This document shows, one piece after another, positions 1 to 7,217 of a stretch of 15,966 nt of DNA. The DNA is from Planctomycetota bacterium. GTDB taxonomy: Bacteria; Planctomycetota; UBA1135. Both the position numbers and the translations under genes were made by a program. The DNA lies in contig JAKVCF010000042.1 in the NCBI GenBank assembly GCA_022447335.1, forward strand, positions 1 through 15,966. Reading direction: 5' to 3'. The first letter of the stretch is position 1; each line of letters begins with the position of its first letter. The notes beneath the pieces were generated by a model. That model was not told where the DNA came from. It did no database searches and saw only the letters and a list, made by a program, of their open reading frames with translations.

Positions 1-16
1 AGATTCTGCAGGCCAA

Positions 17-1015
17 GTGAATACTCTCCCTCGGGCCGAAGCCATAGGGCTGACCCTCGATCCAGCAACTTACCTGGCTCCGATGGAAGGGGTGACGGAT
101 CGCTCTTTCCGCAGCCTCGTGCTTGAGCAGAATCCCGGCGCGGTCGGCGCTGCGTGCACCGAGTTTCTGCGCGTCGCCCAACATCCCATTGCCGCCGAGC
201 GAATCGCTCTGGAATTGGGTGACCCGGTGCCAGGAGTAGCCGTCGGGGTACAGCTGATGGGGAACGACCCGGCCATAGTCGCTGAAACCGCGCGTCGTGC
301 GGTGGCGGTCGGCGCGGCCTTTGTCGATTTAAACTTTGGCTGCCCGGCGCCAAAAGTTTTTCGGCACTGCGCGGGATCAGCCCTGCTCGACGAGCCCGAA
401 TTACTTAGCGCTCTAGTGCGCACGACTGTTGATGCGGCTGGAGTCCCCGTGACTGCCAAAATCCGCGCGGGGATCGACAACGACAAGGGAGTCGAAGAAA
501 TCGCACGCCGCATCGAACAAGCTGGTGCGGCGCTACTGACCGTACACGGTCGACTGCGAGTCGAAAAGTACACCCAGCTAGCAGATTGGTCGCGCATCCG
601 CCGCGCAGTTGATGCCGTGTCGATTCCCGTCGTTGGAAATGGCTCCGCAGAATCACCTGTGGACATTAACCGTATGATGGCTGAGACTGGCTGTGCCGGA
701 GTTATGGTCGGCCGCGCTGCGATTGGCAATCCGTGGATCTTCGGCGCATGGCGGGCACAGCGCCTCGGCCTACCGGCGCCCGATCCAGCCGACGCCATCG
801 CCTGGCTGCACGAGTATGAAGCGCGCATGCTCATCGGGGGCGCACAACCACGCCAAGCACTCGGAAGATTGAAACAAGCCGCCAAAGCCATGGCCGCCGC
901 AAGCACCCTGCAAATACCCGATCGGACTGCATTGCTGCGCAGCCAAGATTCCGTTAGCTACTTCGCCCAGCTTGAGCCGAGCGCCCCCGTCTCAAGCGGC
1001 AGTAACACTAGTTGA
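17..1015 (+). CDS. dusC: tRNA-dihydrouridine synthase, DusC-like
   Basis: FMN enzyme that reduces specific uridines in the tRNA D-loop to dihydrouridine with NADPH, in the cytosol. The 332-residue protein opens with the family motif APMEGVTDRSF (residues 21-31). It has NFGCP at 106-110, where Cys109 is the catalytic acid, then TVHGR (175-179), GNG (207-209) and VMVGRAAIGNPW (229-240), which line the flavin phosphate site of the TIM barrel. A helical C-terminal domain follows. CTEFLRV at 47-53 resembles E. coli DusC (TEFVRV) more than DusA or DusB, so the DusC assignment is an inference; the Dus family is certain. The start is GTG at 17, with AGG 4 bases upstream. No in-frame stop lies between it and the window edge, so a start further upstream is possible. 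Its end overlaps the convergent lipoprotein gene by 8 bp. Confidence 0.93.
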   Translation: MNTLPRAEAIGLTLDPATYLAPMEGVTDRSFRSLVLEQNPGAVGAACTEFLRVAQHPIAAERIALELGDPVPGVAVGVQLMGNDPAIVAETARRAVAVGAAFVDLNFGCPAPKVFRHCAGSALLDEPELLSALVRTTVDAAGVPVTAKIRAGIDNDKGVEEIARRIEQAGAALLTVHGRLRVEKYTQLADWSRIRRAVDAVSIPVVGNGSAESPVDINRMMAETGCAGVMVGRAAIGNPWIFGAWRAQRLGLPAPDPADAIAWLHEYEARMLIGGAQPRQALGRLKQAAKAMAAASTLQIPDRTALLRSQDSVSYFAQLEPSAPVSSGSNTS

Positions 1016-1256
1016 CAGCCGTCGGATTACCTGCATGATCCCAAATGGGCAGCGCTTCATCACATCTCCCGCCGCAATGCCCCTCATTACAGCAGTAGCC
1101 ATCTGGGGTTCCGCAAGCTGCCCCGCAGCAGAAACCGAGGTCGTAAACCTCTCCAGAGGCTGCCGTGACGGTTTTACTGCGAGGTTCGGGCACATCTTTT
1201 GAGCCACAAGCCACAAGTGAAATCACAAAGATTGCCGAAAGGAAGATCGAGCGCAT
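1008..1256 (-). CDS. small cysteine-rich lipoprotein
   Basis: Predicted 82-residue lipoprotein of unknown function. Residues 1-17 are a clear lipoprotein signal: MRS, a hydrophobic stretch IFLSAIFVISL, then the lipobox LVAC, with Cys17 as the lipid-bearing residue of a mature protein starting CGSKD. After about 25 polar residues comes a dense cysteine patch at 43-65 with the pattern CC-x3-C-x6-CC-x4-C-x3-C. These seven cysteines in 23 residues suggest a disulfide-knotted mini-domain or a metal site outside the cytoplasm. I chose ATG at 1256 over the longer reading upstream because the signal peptide begins there and TAGGACC lies about 7 bases before it. The gene converges on the dihydrouridine synthase gene and shares 8 bp with it. 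It stands divergent from the HTH gene. I recognise no family; the CC spacing faintly recalls hevein-like or EGF-like mini-domains. Confidence 0.75.
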   Translation of the reverse strand: MRSIFLSAIFVISLVACGSKDVPEPRSKTVTAASGEVYDLGFCCGAACGTPDGYCCNEGHCGGRCDEALPIWDHAGNPTAVN

Positions 1257-1338
1257 CAAATCTGGTCCTACACCTAGTACCAAGCATTTTTTGGAGCGAT
1301 CCTGGACCTCTCCACCACAACATTTTAGCATTGTCATT

Positions 1339-2025
1339 ATGAGCACCGCTGCGCGTTTCGGATTGGCTGCAACGCCATGCCCTCGCCAGAAGCAGAGCCT
1401 CCGTGATTCGTTTTCGCAAAACGAAAATGGAGCTGATCCTGCTTTCGCCTTGGGTCAAGTTCGTGGACCCCAACCGGGAGTCTTTGATGGGACCTGGGCT
1501 TTCAATTCCACGCAAGAATCCGCCAGTGCGGTGATCAGCGATGGCCAGTCTGCCTTCGACGCCGCCGTCGCCTTACAAGAGGCCGTTTGGCCACTTCGCT
1601 TGCGCTTTTCATTGGTCTCCGCCCCTCCTGGAGGCGCTGCCGGCCAGGATAACGCTATTCGTGACAAATCCTTACGTGCGCTAAACAAAGCGAATAAGCG
1701 CGAACGATTTCACTTTGAGTTGTCTGGTAAAGCTGATGCCGAGCTGACTCTTGGTGCTGCTATGGGCCGCCTACATCTGACGCTGATGGACGAATGGACC
1801 GAATCCCGCTGCAGAGCAGTGCGTGCCTACCGACGCCTTGGCAAGCAGTCCGAAGTCGCCAAGGAACTCCAAGTCAGCCAGCAAGCCGTAAGCCAGATGC
1901 TGCTCGGAGCTCGCTTCCGCGACCTTCAGGCCGCTGAGGGGGCTATGCGTGAGTGGCTCTCCGGCCCGAAGCGCACTTCGCTTTGGCCGCTACGCAATGT
2001 CGGCACATCGCCGGTCAACGGATAA
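1339..2025 (+). CDS. helix-turn-helix protein, possibly SatD-like
   Basis: Start uncertain; with ATG 1339 the protein has 228 residues. Around residues 80-130 it contains a segment with WPLRLRFSLVSAPPGGA and then DKSLRALNKANKRERFHFEL. This resembles the central part of SatD-type proteins, where a phrase like PLRLRFGIG is followed by a repeated A-x2-A-x2-AK helix. The C-terminal 80 residues are more convincing: LMDEWTESRCRAV, then a helix-turn-helix at about 169-191 (SEVAKELQVSQQAVSQMLL), the arrangement of SatD proteins that end in a sigma-like HTH. The first 60 residues look unlike a folded domain, and the usual N-terminal GD-containing strand of SatD is missing. The gene may therefore be mis-started, N-terminally eroded or frameshifted. 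The open frame extends back to 1165 but would run through the lipoprotein gene. No good ribosome binding site precedes 1339. A DNA-binding or regulatory role is inferred only. Confidence 0.6.
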   Translation: MSTAARFGLAATPCPRQKQSLRDSFSQNENGADPAFALGQVRGPQPGVFDGTWAFNSTQESASAVISDGQSAFDAAVALQEAVWPLRLRFSLVSAPPGGAAGQDNAIRDKSLRALNKANKRERFHFELSGKADAELTLGAAMGRLHLTLMDEWTESRCRAVRAYRRLGKQSEVAKELQVSQQAVSQMLLGARFRDLQAAEGAMREWLSGPKRTSLWPLRNVGTSPVNG

Positions 2026-2038
2026 CGTCAAAACGAGA

Positions 2039-3037
2039 CTAGATCTCATCCGAAGACCGGGCGAGCACCATCAGAGCGAATGATGTCGCCGCGCGGCTGA
2101 TGTAGTGCTCACGGTCCCGACGGGGTGACCGTGTCCACCACCCTCCTGACGCAAGTTGGTTCGTAACAAGCCATGCTCTCGCCCGAGCGACGGCTCGCGA
2201 ACTCTCTTGGCTGAGCTCACCGAGAACATAAGCGCAGAAAGCCGTTGCGTAAGCCTCGCTGAAAGCGGACTGGGGCTCTCCTCCATCACGTTTCCAATCT
2301 TCGCCTGCGAGGTCACCCATCGACCAGCCTCCATCGGCAGCCTGAGCTTCCAGAACTTCGCGCCTCCATTCCGAGGCCTCCACCTTGGTGAGAAGTTGAG
2401 GCCAATAATGGCCTGCCCACAGACGCATAACTTTGCGATGCAAACCATCGGGATCTTCCGCTTGGAGGTAGTGGATCATCTTTTCTGCCGCACGCTCATC
2501 TCGAGATCGCACGCCGAACTGTTCGCGCAACTCACCGAGTGCGACGAGAGCGAGCGTAGGCCCAAACTCAAGATCTGACTCAAACGGAGGCCAGTTACAA
2601 CTAAGCCACTCTTCCCAAGTTCCCGCTTCACTGAGCTGGCCCCATGCGTAGTCCAGCCCCCGCCAAGTTTCCTCACTAACACCATTCCCCGTACGCGCAT
2701 CACTCAGTGCCAAAAAAGCGCTCGTCGCGACCAAGCCTTCCACGCTGCCATGCTGTCCGTGTGGCTCTACCTTCTTATCAAGGTAGGCTAAGAGGTACTC
2801 TTTCGCAAAGTCACGACCCGCCTCTTCTTCCACTGCGTCTGACAGCAAAGGCTGCGCAACCATCCCCCAACCACTAGTGTGACAGCTCACACAACCGCGC
2901 ACTTGGCGCCAATCTTTCTGTACATCTGCAAGCCATCGTGACCCTGATTCAAGGGCAACAAGCTCAGGCTGACGGATGCTCCCTACCACTTGGCAGGCCA
3001 CACAAGCCAACACAAGGGCGGAAAGGCGCCAAATCAA
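2039..3037 (-). CDS. exported alpha-toroid protein with c-type haem motif
   Basis: A 332-residue exported protein of unknown activity. Residues 1-20 form a signal sequence (MIWR, then LSALVLACVAC). Cys12 or Cys15 might be lipidated, although neither box is canonical. CVSCH at 49-53 is a CxxCH motif for covalent haem c attachment. The rest is built like a terpene-cyclase or prenyltransferase alpha/alpha toroid: WLSCNWPPFESD (144-155) followed by FGPTLALVALG, AQAADGGWSMGD (231-242) and LASGGWWT (295-302), each followed by a helix, recalling QxxDGxW repeats of squalene-hopene cyclase. The acid cyclase motif DxDD is not seen, so cyclisation is doubtful. A haem-bearing envelope protein is the safer reading. 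The start is TTG at 3037: an in-frame TAG lies 6 bases upstream and GGAG ends 9 bases upstream, so no earlier start is possible. It lies 65 bp downstream of the acyltransferase gene on the same strand, probably cotranscribed with it. Confidence 0.82.
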   Translation of the reverse strand: MIWRLSALVLACVACQVVGSIRQPELVALESGSRWLADVQKDWRQVRGCVSCHTSGWGMVAQPLLSDAVEEEAGRDFAKEYLLAYLDKKVEPHGQHGSVEGLVATSAFLALSDARTGNGVSEETWRGLDYAWGQLSEAGTWEEWLSCNWPPFESDLEFGPTLALVALGELREQFGVRSRDERAAEKMIHYLQAEDPDGLHRKVMRLWAGHYWPQLLTKVEASEWRREVLEAQAADGGWSMGDLAGEDWKRDGGEPQSAFSEAYATAFCAYVLGELSQESSRAVARARAWLVTNQLASGGWWTRSPRRDREHYISRAATSFALMVLARSSDEI

Positions 3038-3102
3038 GAACTAGCTCTCCGTATCTGATAGCCCCTGGAAATAGGCCGCATAGAGGTAAGAGGTGACATT
3101 AT

Positions 3103-4776
3103 TTACGCGTCAGATCTCGCCCAACTTGGTTGGCGGCCGTGAAGTATCCAACCAATCTTTGTGTGGCGAATGAGCAAAGTGTAGCTCAAGAGGCTTAAAG
3201 TAAATCCGATGGCGCTCACAGCAAGAAACTTCGGCCACGCGCCCCATTCAAGTGAGTGGAAGGCGCCCTGGAGGGCAAAGACGACCGGCAAGTGGATGAG
3301 ATACATCCAATACGATGCATCGGACAAGTACCTAACAACACGACTCCCACCACTCATGCATAGCCGAAATAGCCCGAAGAACCCAAAAATCATAAACCAA
3401 GGGTAAATCGACTGCATTGCCACAGACAGCGGCCGAAGTGCTTCCTCTCCAAAATCTTTCGCTGCTGTGCGGTCAAAGGTTACATAAAGTCCTATCGGGA
3501 GCAATACAAGCAACGCAATCGGGATTGCGGCAACCCAATACTTTGGAACCGAAAACTCCTTTCCTCGCCACTGGTAAGCAATAAAGCCAAAGAGAAAGAA
3601 AACTCCGTAGTAGACCAACTCCATGACAGGGGGGAAAAGACTCGTTGAAGTGGCTGGGCCAAACATTGGCTCCCTGCCCCAGTCATGCATCGGAAGCTGA
3701 GCTAGCACGGTTAGCCCAGCAACCAAAATCAGACCGATGGGGTTAGCTAAAGCTTGACTCAAAAGCGCCGCGATCGAGGTGCCAAATAGGCGGTCTAAGC
3801 TGTGAATCAATATGGACAAACAGGCAAAGGCGGCTGTGAGAATACAAAGAAACCAAAGAAACCAAAGATGGTGGAAGTCCCAGGGATCTTTCTTATGCAT
3901 AACTTCTTCATCTTCTACGCCTTCTGGTAGCGAGGCACCCAAAAGGCCACGAACCTCAGAACGAGATCTAGCAATCTGGTTCAAATCGACTTTTTGGCCA
4001 AGAAACCCTGCAATCCATGCTGTCACTGCCGCCACTTCCTCGGACCACGGCCCTGCCACAGTGCCCGCAGCAGTCTCGCCATCTGAATTCATGAGGTATA
4101 AATCCGCCCCGCGATCGAGAAGGAGACGAACGGCTGTTGGTTGACCAAAAAACGACGCCCAAATTAGAGGGGTGGCTTGGTCGTTGTCGCGAATATTCAC
4201 ATCTGCCCCCGAGTCCAAGAGCGCCTCCATCACCTCTATATGCCCATGAAAGCTCGCCCAGTGCAATGGCGCGATTCTCATTGCATCAAGCCCGTTCACA
4301 AGTTGAAAAACTGCATCAGAGCCCGTGGGCTCCACCTCTTCGATCATGGCTTCTACGCCCGCAGAATCTCCGCGCTTTGCGAGCGCCCAAATATCGGCGC
4401 CCTGAGAACCTGGATTTACTGCTTCCATTGTCCAGCCAATCGAAAAATTCACGAGAGGAATAATCGTGAAGGCTCCTATTAAGAGTGGAAGCGCAATGCG
4501 CTTGATCCTCTGAACGACCACGTTAAAAATCCCCCTTGCATGGAGTGACCAGGCAAGAAAGAAGCCGCTTAATAGTAAGAAGAGCTGCATCCGGAATCCA
4601 TGCACGCCCCAAAAAACCCACCCAATCGACTCTGTTGCTTCTGCGTCTTGCACTATCCATGGGAATGGGAAATATGCCAAGCACGCATGAAGAAAAATCC
4701 CCAAGAGCATCGCGAACCCACGAAGCGCGTCGAGGTCATGCCTCCTCTGATTGGCTTTATACAGATCGGCCGCCAT
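3103..4776 (-). CDS. acyltransferase-3/OpgC-type membrane protein with ankyrin insert
   Basis: A 557-residue integral membrane O-acyltransferase that probably acylates an envelope glycan or a small sugar; the substrate is unknown. The N-terminal motif RRHDLDALRGFAMLLGIFLH (11-30) is typical of the family, with His30 at the position of the essential histidine. FRMQLFLLLSGFF (61-73), HHLWFLWFL (302-310) and the terminal SYWMYLIHLP (488-497) are also family hallmarks. About ten membrane helices are visible. Between the third helix (ending near 115) and HHLWFLWFL sits a soluble insert of about 180 residues. It contains ankyrin repeats, such as APLHWASFHGHIEVMEALL (169-187) and TPLIWASFFGQPTAVRLLL (202-220), with GADVN and GADLY turns. 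By family topology this loop faces the periplasm. Ordinary members are about 370-400 residues long. The reading frame is unbroken, so this is a true insertion. Start ATG 4776 has only a weak ribosome site. The gene is divergent from aconitase. Confidence 0.9.
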   Translation of the reverse strand: MAADLYKANQRRHDLDALRGFAMLLGIFLHACLAYFPFPWIVQDAEATESIGWVFWGVHGFRMQLFLLLSGFFLAWSLHARGIFNVVVQRIKRIALPLLIGAFTIIPLVNFSIGWTMEAVNPGSQGADIWALAKRGDSAGVEAMIEEVEPTGSDAVFQLVNGLDAMRIAPLHWASFHGHIEVMEALLDSGADVNIRDNDQATPLIWASFFGQPTAVRLLLDRGADLYLMNSDGETAAGTVAGPWSEEVAAVTAWIAGFLGQKVDLNQIARSRSEVRGLLGASLPEGVEDEEVMHKKDPWDFHHLWFLWFLCILTAAFACLSILIHSLDRLFGTSIAALLSQALANPIGLILVAGLTVLAQLPMHDWGREPMFGPATSTSLFPPVMELVYYGVFFLFGFIAYQWRGKEFSVPKYWVAAIPIALLVLLPIGLYVTFDRTAAKDFGEEALRPLSVAMQSIYPWFMIFGFFGLFRLCMSGGSRVVRYLSDASYWMYLIHLPVVFALQGAFHSLEWGAWPKFLAVSAIGFTLSLLSYTLLIRHTKIGWILHGRQPSWARSDA

Positions 4777-4850
4777 GCCCTAACTTGCCATATCCGGGCG
4801 ATCTTTAAAACAGTAGAATGCGAGATCATTGGACGGAGCGAACCGAGAGC

Positions 4851-7115
4851 ATGCCCACCATCGAATCCACCCCTGAAATGGTCGCGGGCGCCTACGCTCG
4901 CATGCGTCAAAACCTGGATATCTTGCGGAAGCGATTGAGCCGACCTTTGACGTTGGCTGAAAAAATCATCCTCGGCCACTTGGACAATGCCGAGGCCTCG
5001 GAAATCGACCCCGGGAAAGCTTATCTCCTGCTGCGCCCTGACCGCGTAGCCCTGCAAGACGCCACCGCACAAATGGCACTGCTGCAGTTCATGATGGCAG
5101 GCAAGGAAGAAACTGCAGTCCCATCGACTGTCCACTGTGACCACCTAATCCGCGCGCACCAAGGCAGCGAGAACGACCTTGATGTTGCCAACGACGAGAA
5201 CCGTGAGGTCTACGACTTTCTAGCTTCGGTTTCGCAGCGCTACGGCCTTGGCTTCTGGGAACCAGGCGCGGGCATCATTCACCAGACGGTACTCGAGAAC
5301 TACGCCTTCCCCGGCGGCTTAATGGTTGGCACCGACTCCCACACCCCGAATGCTGGCGGACTAGGCATGTGCGCCGTAGGCGTGGGTGGCGCCGACGCCG
5401 TCGACGTAATGGCTGGATTCCCATGGGAAGTACTGCAGCCAAACGTATTAGGCGTGAAGTTGACGGGCAAGCTCAGCGGCTGGGCCGCGCCGAAAGACAT
5501 CATCCTGAAGCTGCTTGGCATCCTGACCGTGAAGGGCGGTACCAACCGCATTATCGAGTACTTCGGCGAAGGCACTATGTCGCTGTCGTGCACCGGAAAA
5601 GCAACGATCTGCAATATGGGTGCGGAACTAGGCGCGACCTGCTCTGTCTTCCCTTATGACAAACGTATGGGCACTTACCTCCGCGCCACCAGGCGCGCGG
5701 AACTCGCCGACCTTGCCGAAAAGAACCACGATCTGGTCACGGCTGACGAAGGCGCGGAGCCTCACTACCAAGAGGTCATCGAGATCAATCTATCTACACT
5801 CGAGCCGCACCTCGTCGGCCCGCACACCCCTGACCTCGCCCACCCTATCTCAACGATGGACGATGCTGTCGAAGCCGAGGGCTATGAAGACAAGTTGTCT
5901 TACGCACTAATTGGCTCGTGTACCAACTCATCCTACGAAGACATCTGCCGTGCGGTCGATGTAGCTGAACAGGCGAAGGCGCAGGGCGCCAAGCTGAAAT
6001 CACCACTAATGGTCAGCCCGGGATCTGAACTTATCTTCGAAACTATCAAGCGCGATGGCCAGATGGAGGAACTCGAGAGCGTCGGCGCCACCGTGCTGGC
6101 GAACGCACGCGGACCATGTATTGGTCAGTGGCAGCGTGACGACATCGAGATGGGTGATCGCAATACGATTGTCACCTCTTTTAATAGGAACTTCCGTGGT
6201 CGCAATGATGCCAATACTGAGACTCTTGGGTTCATCGGCTCCCCTGAACTAGTAATGGCACTTGCGATCGGCGGTCGAATCTCCTTCAACCCCATGGAAG
6301 ACACCATCGAAAGTCCGCATGGCGAATGGAAGCTCGAAGCACCAAAGCCCGCACCGGAGATCCCAGAAAACGGGTTCGTTTTCGCCGCAGAAGGTTATCG
6401 CGGCCCAACGCCGGAAGGCGCCTCAACCGAAGTCGAAGTTAATCCAAAGAGCGAGCGCCTCGAACTACTGACACCTTTTGCGCCACTAGCAAGCGAAGCG
6501 TACGAGCAGATGCCGCTACTTTTAAAGACTTCGGGCAAGACCACTACGGACCACATCAGCCCAGCTGGAAAATGGCTGCGATTCCGTGGTCACTTAGACA
6601 ACATCTCAAACAATATGTTCACCGGTGCAATCAACGCCTGGGGAGGCCCCGCGGGAACAACTCGCAACCCTATGAACGGCGAGCGTGAGCTGCCCATTCC
6701 GTCAGTCGCTCGTGAACTTAAATCCGCAGGCAAGCATTGGATCGTAGTCGGCGATGAGAACTACGGAGAAGGCTCAAGCCGTGAGCACGCCGCCATGTGT
6801 CCACGTCACCTCGGCGCTGGCGCAGTGATCGTGCGTAGCTTCGCTCGCATCCACGAGACCAACCTGAAGAAGCAAGGCGTGCTCGCTTTCACTTTCGCCG
6901 ACTCGTCCGATTACGAAAAAGTGCGCGAGGACGACACCATTACTCTTGAGGGCCTTGATCGGATAGCCCCGGGCAGTGAAGTATTCGCCTTAGCTAACCA
7001 CAGTGATGGCACCAACGACCGCTTCCTGGTCCACCATACGCTTAATGAAGAGCAAATCAGTTGGTGGAAAGCTGGCTCAGCACTTAACTCGCTGCGCAAC
7101 GAAGCGACAACTTAG
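4851..7115 (+). CDS. aconitate hydratase, mitochondrial type
   Basis: TCA-cycle enzyme that isomerises citrate to isocitrate through cis-aconitate, using a [4Fe-4S] cluster in the cytosol. The 754-residue length and sequence match the mitochondrial-type branch (ACO2-like), not AcnA or AcnB. Catalytic residues are in register with the pig enzyme: Asp97-His98 in VHCDHLI, Asp162-Ser163-His164 in TDSHTPNAGG, Ser642 and Arg644 in GEGSSREHAA, then SFARIHETNLKKQG. Cluster ligands are Cys357 (GSCTNSSYED) and Cys423 (GPCIGQW). The position matching pig Cys421 is Arg420 (codon CGC, 6108-6110; motif NARGPC instead of NACGPC), so one of three iron ligands is missing. Cys650 in AAMCPRHLG stands where the animal enzyme has Glu. 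I chose ATG 4851 over 4818 because family members begin close to this ESTPEMV stretch; GGAG lies 12 bases upstream. Function depends on whether Arg420 is real. Confidence 0.95.
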   Translation: MPTIESTPEMVAGAYARMRQNLDILRKRLSRPLTLAEKIILGHLDNAEASEIDPGKAYLLLRPDRVALQDATAQMALLQFMMAGKEETAVPSTVHCDHLIRAHQGSENDLDVANDENREVYDFLASVSQRYGLGFWEPGAGIIHQTVLENYAFPGGLMVGTDSHTPNAGGLGMCAVGVGGADAVDVMAGFPWEVLQPNVLGVKLTGKLSGWAAPKDIILKLLGILTVKGGTNRIIEYFGEGTMSLSCTGKATICNMGAELGATCSVFPYDKRMGTYLRATRRAELADLAEKNHDLVTADEGAEPHYQEVIEINLSTLEPHLVGPHTPDLAHPISTMDDAVEAEGYEDKLSYALIGSCTNSSYEDICRAVDVAEQAKAQGAKLKSPLMVSPGSELIFETIKRDGQMEELESVGATVLANARGPCIGQWQRDDIEMGDRNTIVTSFNRNFRGRNDANTETLGFIGSPELVMALAIGGRISFNPMEDTIESPHGEWKLEAPKPAPEIPENGFVFAAEGYRGPTPEGASTEVEVNPKSERLELLTPFAPLASEAYEQMPLLLKTSGKTTTDHISPAGKWLRFRGHLDNISNNMFTGAINAWGGPAGTTRNPMNGERELPIPSVARELKSAGKHWIVVGDENYGEGSSREHAAMCPRHLGAGAVIVRSFARIHETNLKKQGVLAFTFADSSDYEKVREDDTITLEGLDRIAPGSEVFALANHSDGTNDRFLVHHTLNEEQISWWKAGSALNSLRNEATT

Positions 7116-7217
7116 GCGTCACGAGGTGGCCCACTTCTCAAGCAACTCGCTTTCAGTGGGAATGAAAAGGTCGCTCAAACATCCTCGTTAGGACCGAACT
7201 GCACTAGCGCTGAGCCG

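Noticed and set aside
70..906. Long open frame on the minus strand opposite the dihydrouridine synthase gene
   Set aside because: Its protein is low-complexity, rich in Ala, Arg, Ser and Thr, with no motif, while the plus strand encodes a clear enzyme over the same bases.
1165..1338. Upstream extension of the HTH gene to a start at 1165
   Set aside because: It would run through most of the lipoprotein gene on the other strand, which has a convincing signal peptide and ribosome site, and the extension has no recognisable protein character.
2156..2578. Open frame on the plus strand opposite the toroid gene
   Set aside because: It has no ribosome site or motif, and the opposite strand has a signal peptide, a CxxCH motif and repeat motifs.
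4814..4819. TAGAAT as a -10 box for aconitase
   Set aside because: No acceptable -35 lies 16-18 bases upstream; the only candidate, TTGCCA, is 23 bases away.
7130..7160. Inverted repeat CCCACT/AGTGGG after aconitase as a terminator
   Set aside because: The stem is 6 bp with a 19-base loop and no T-run follows.
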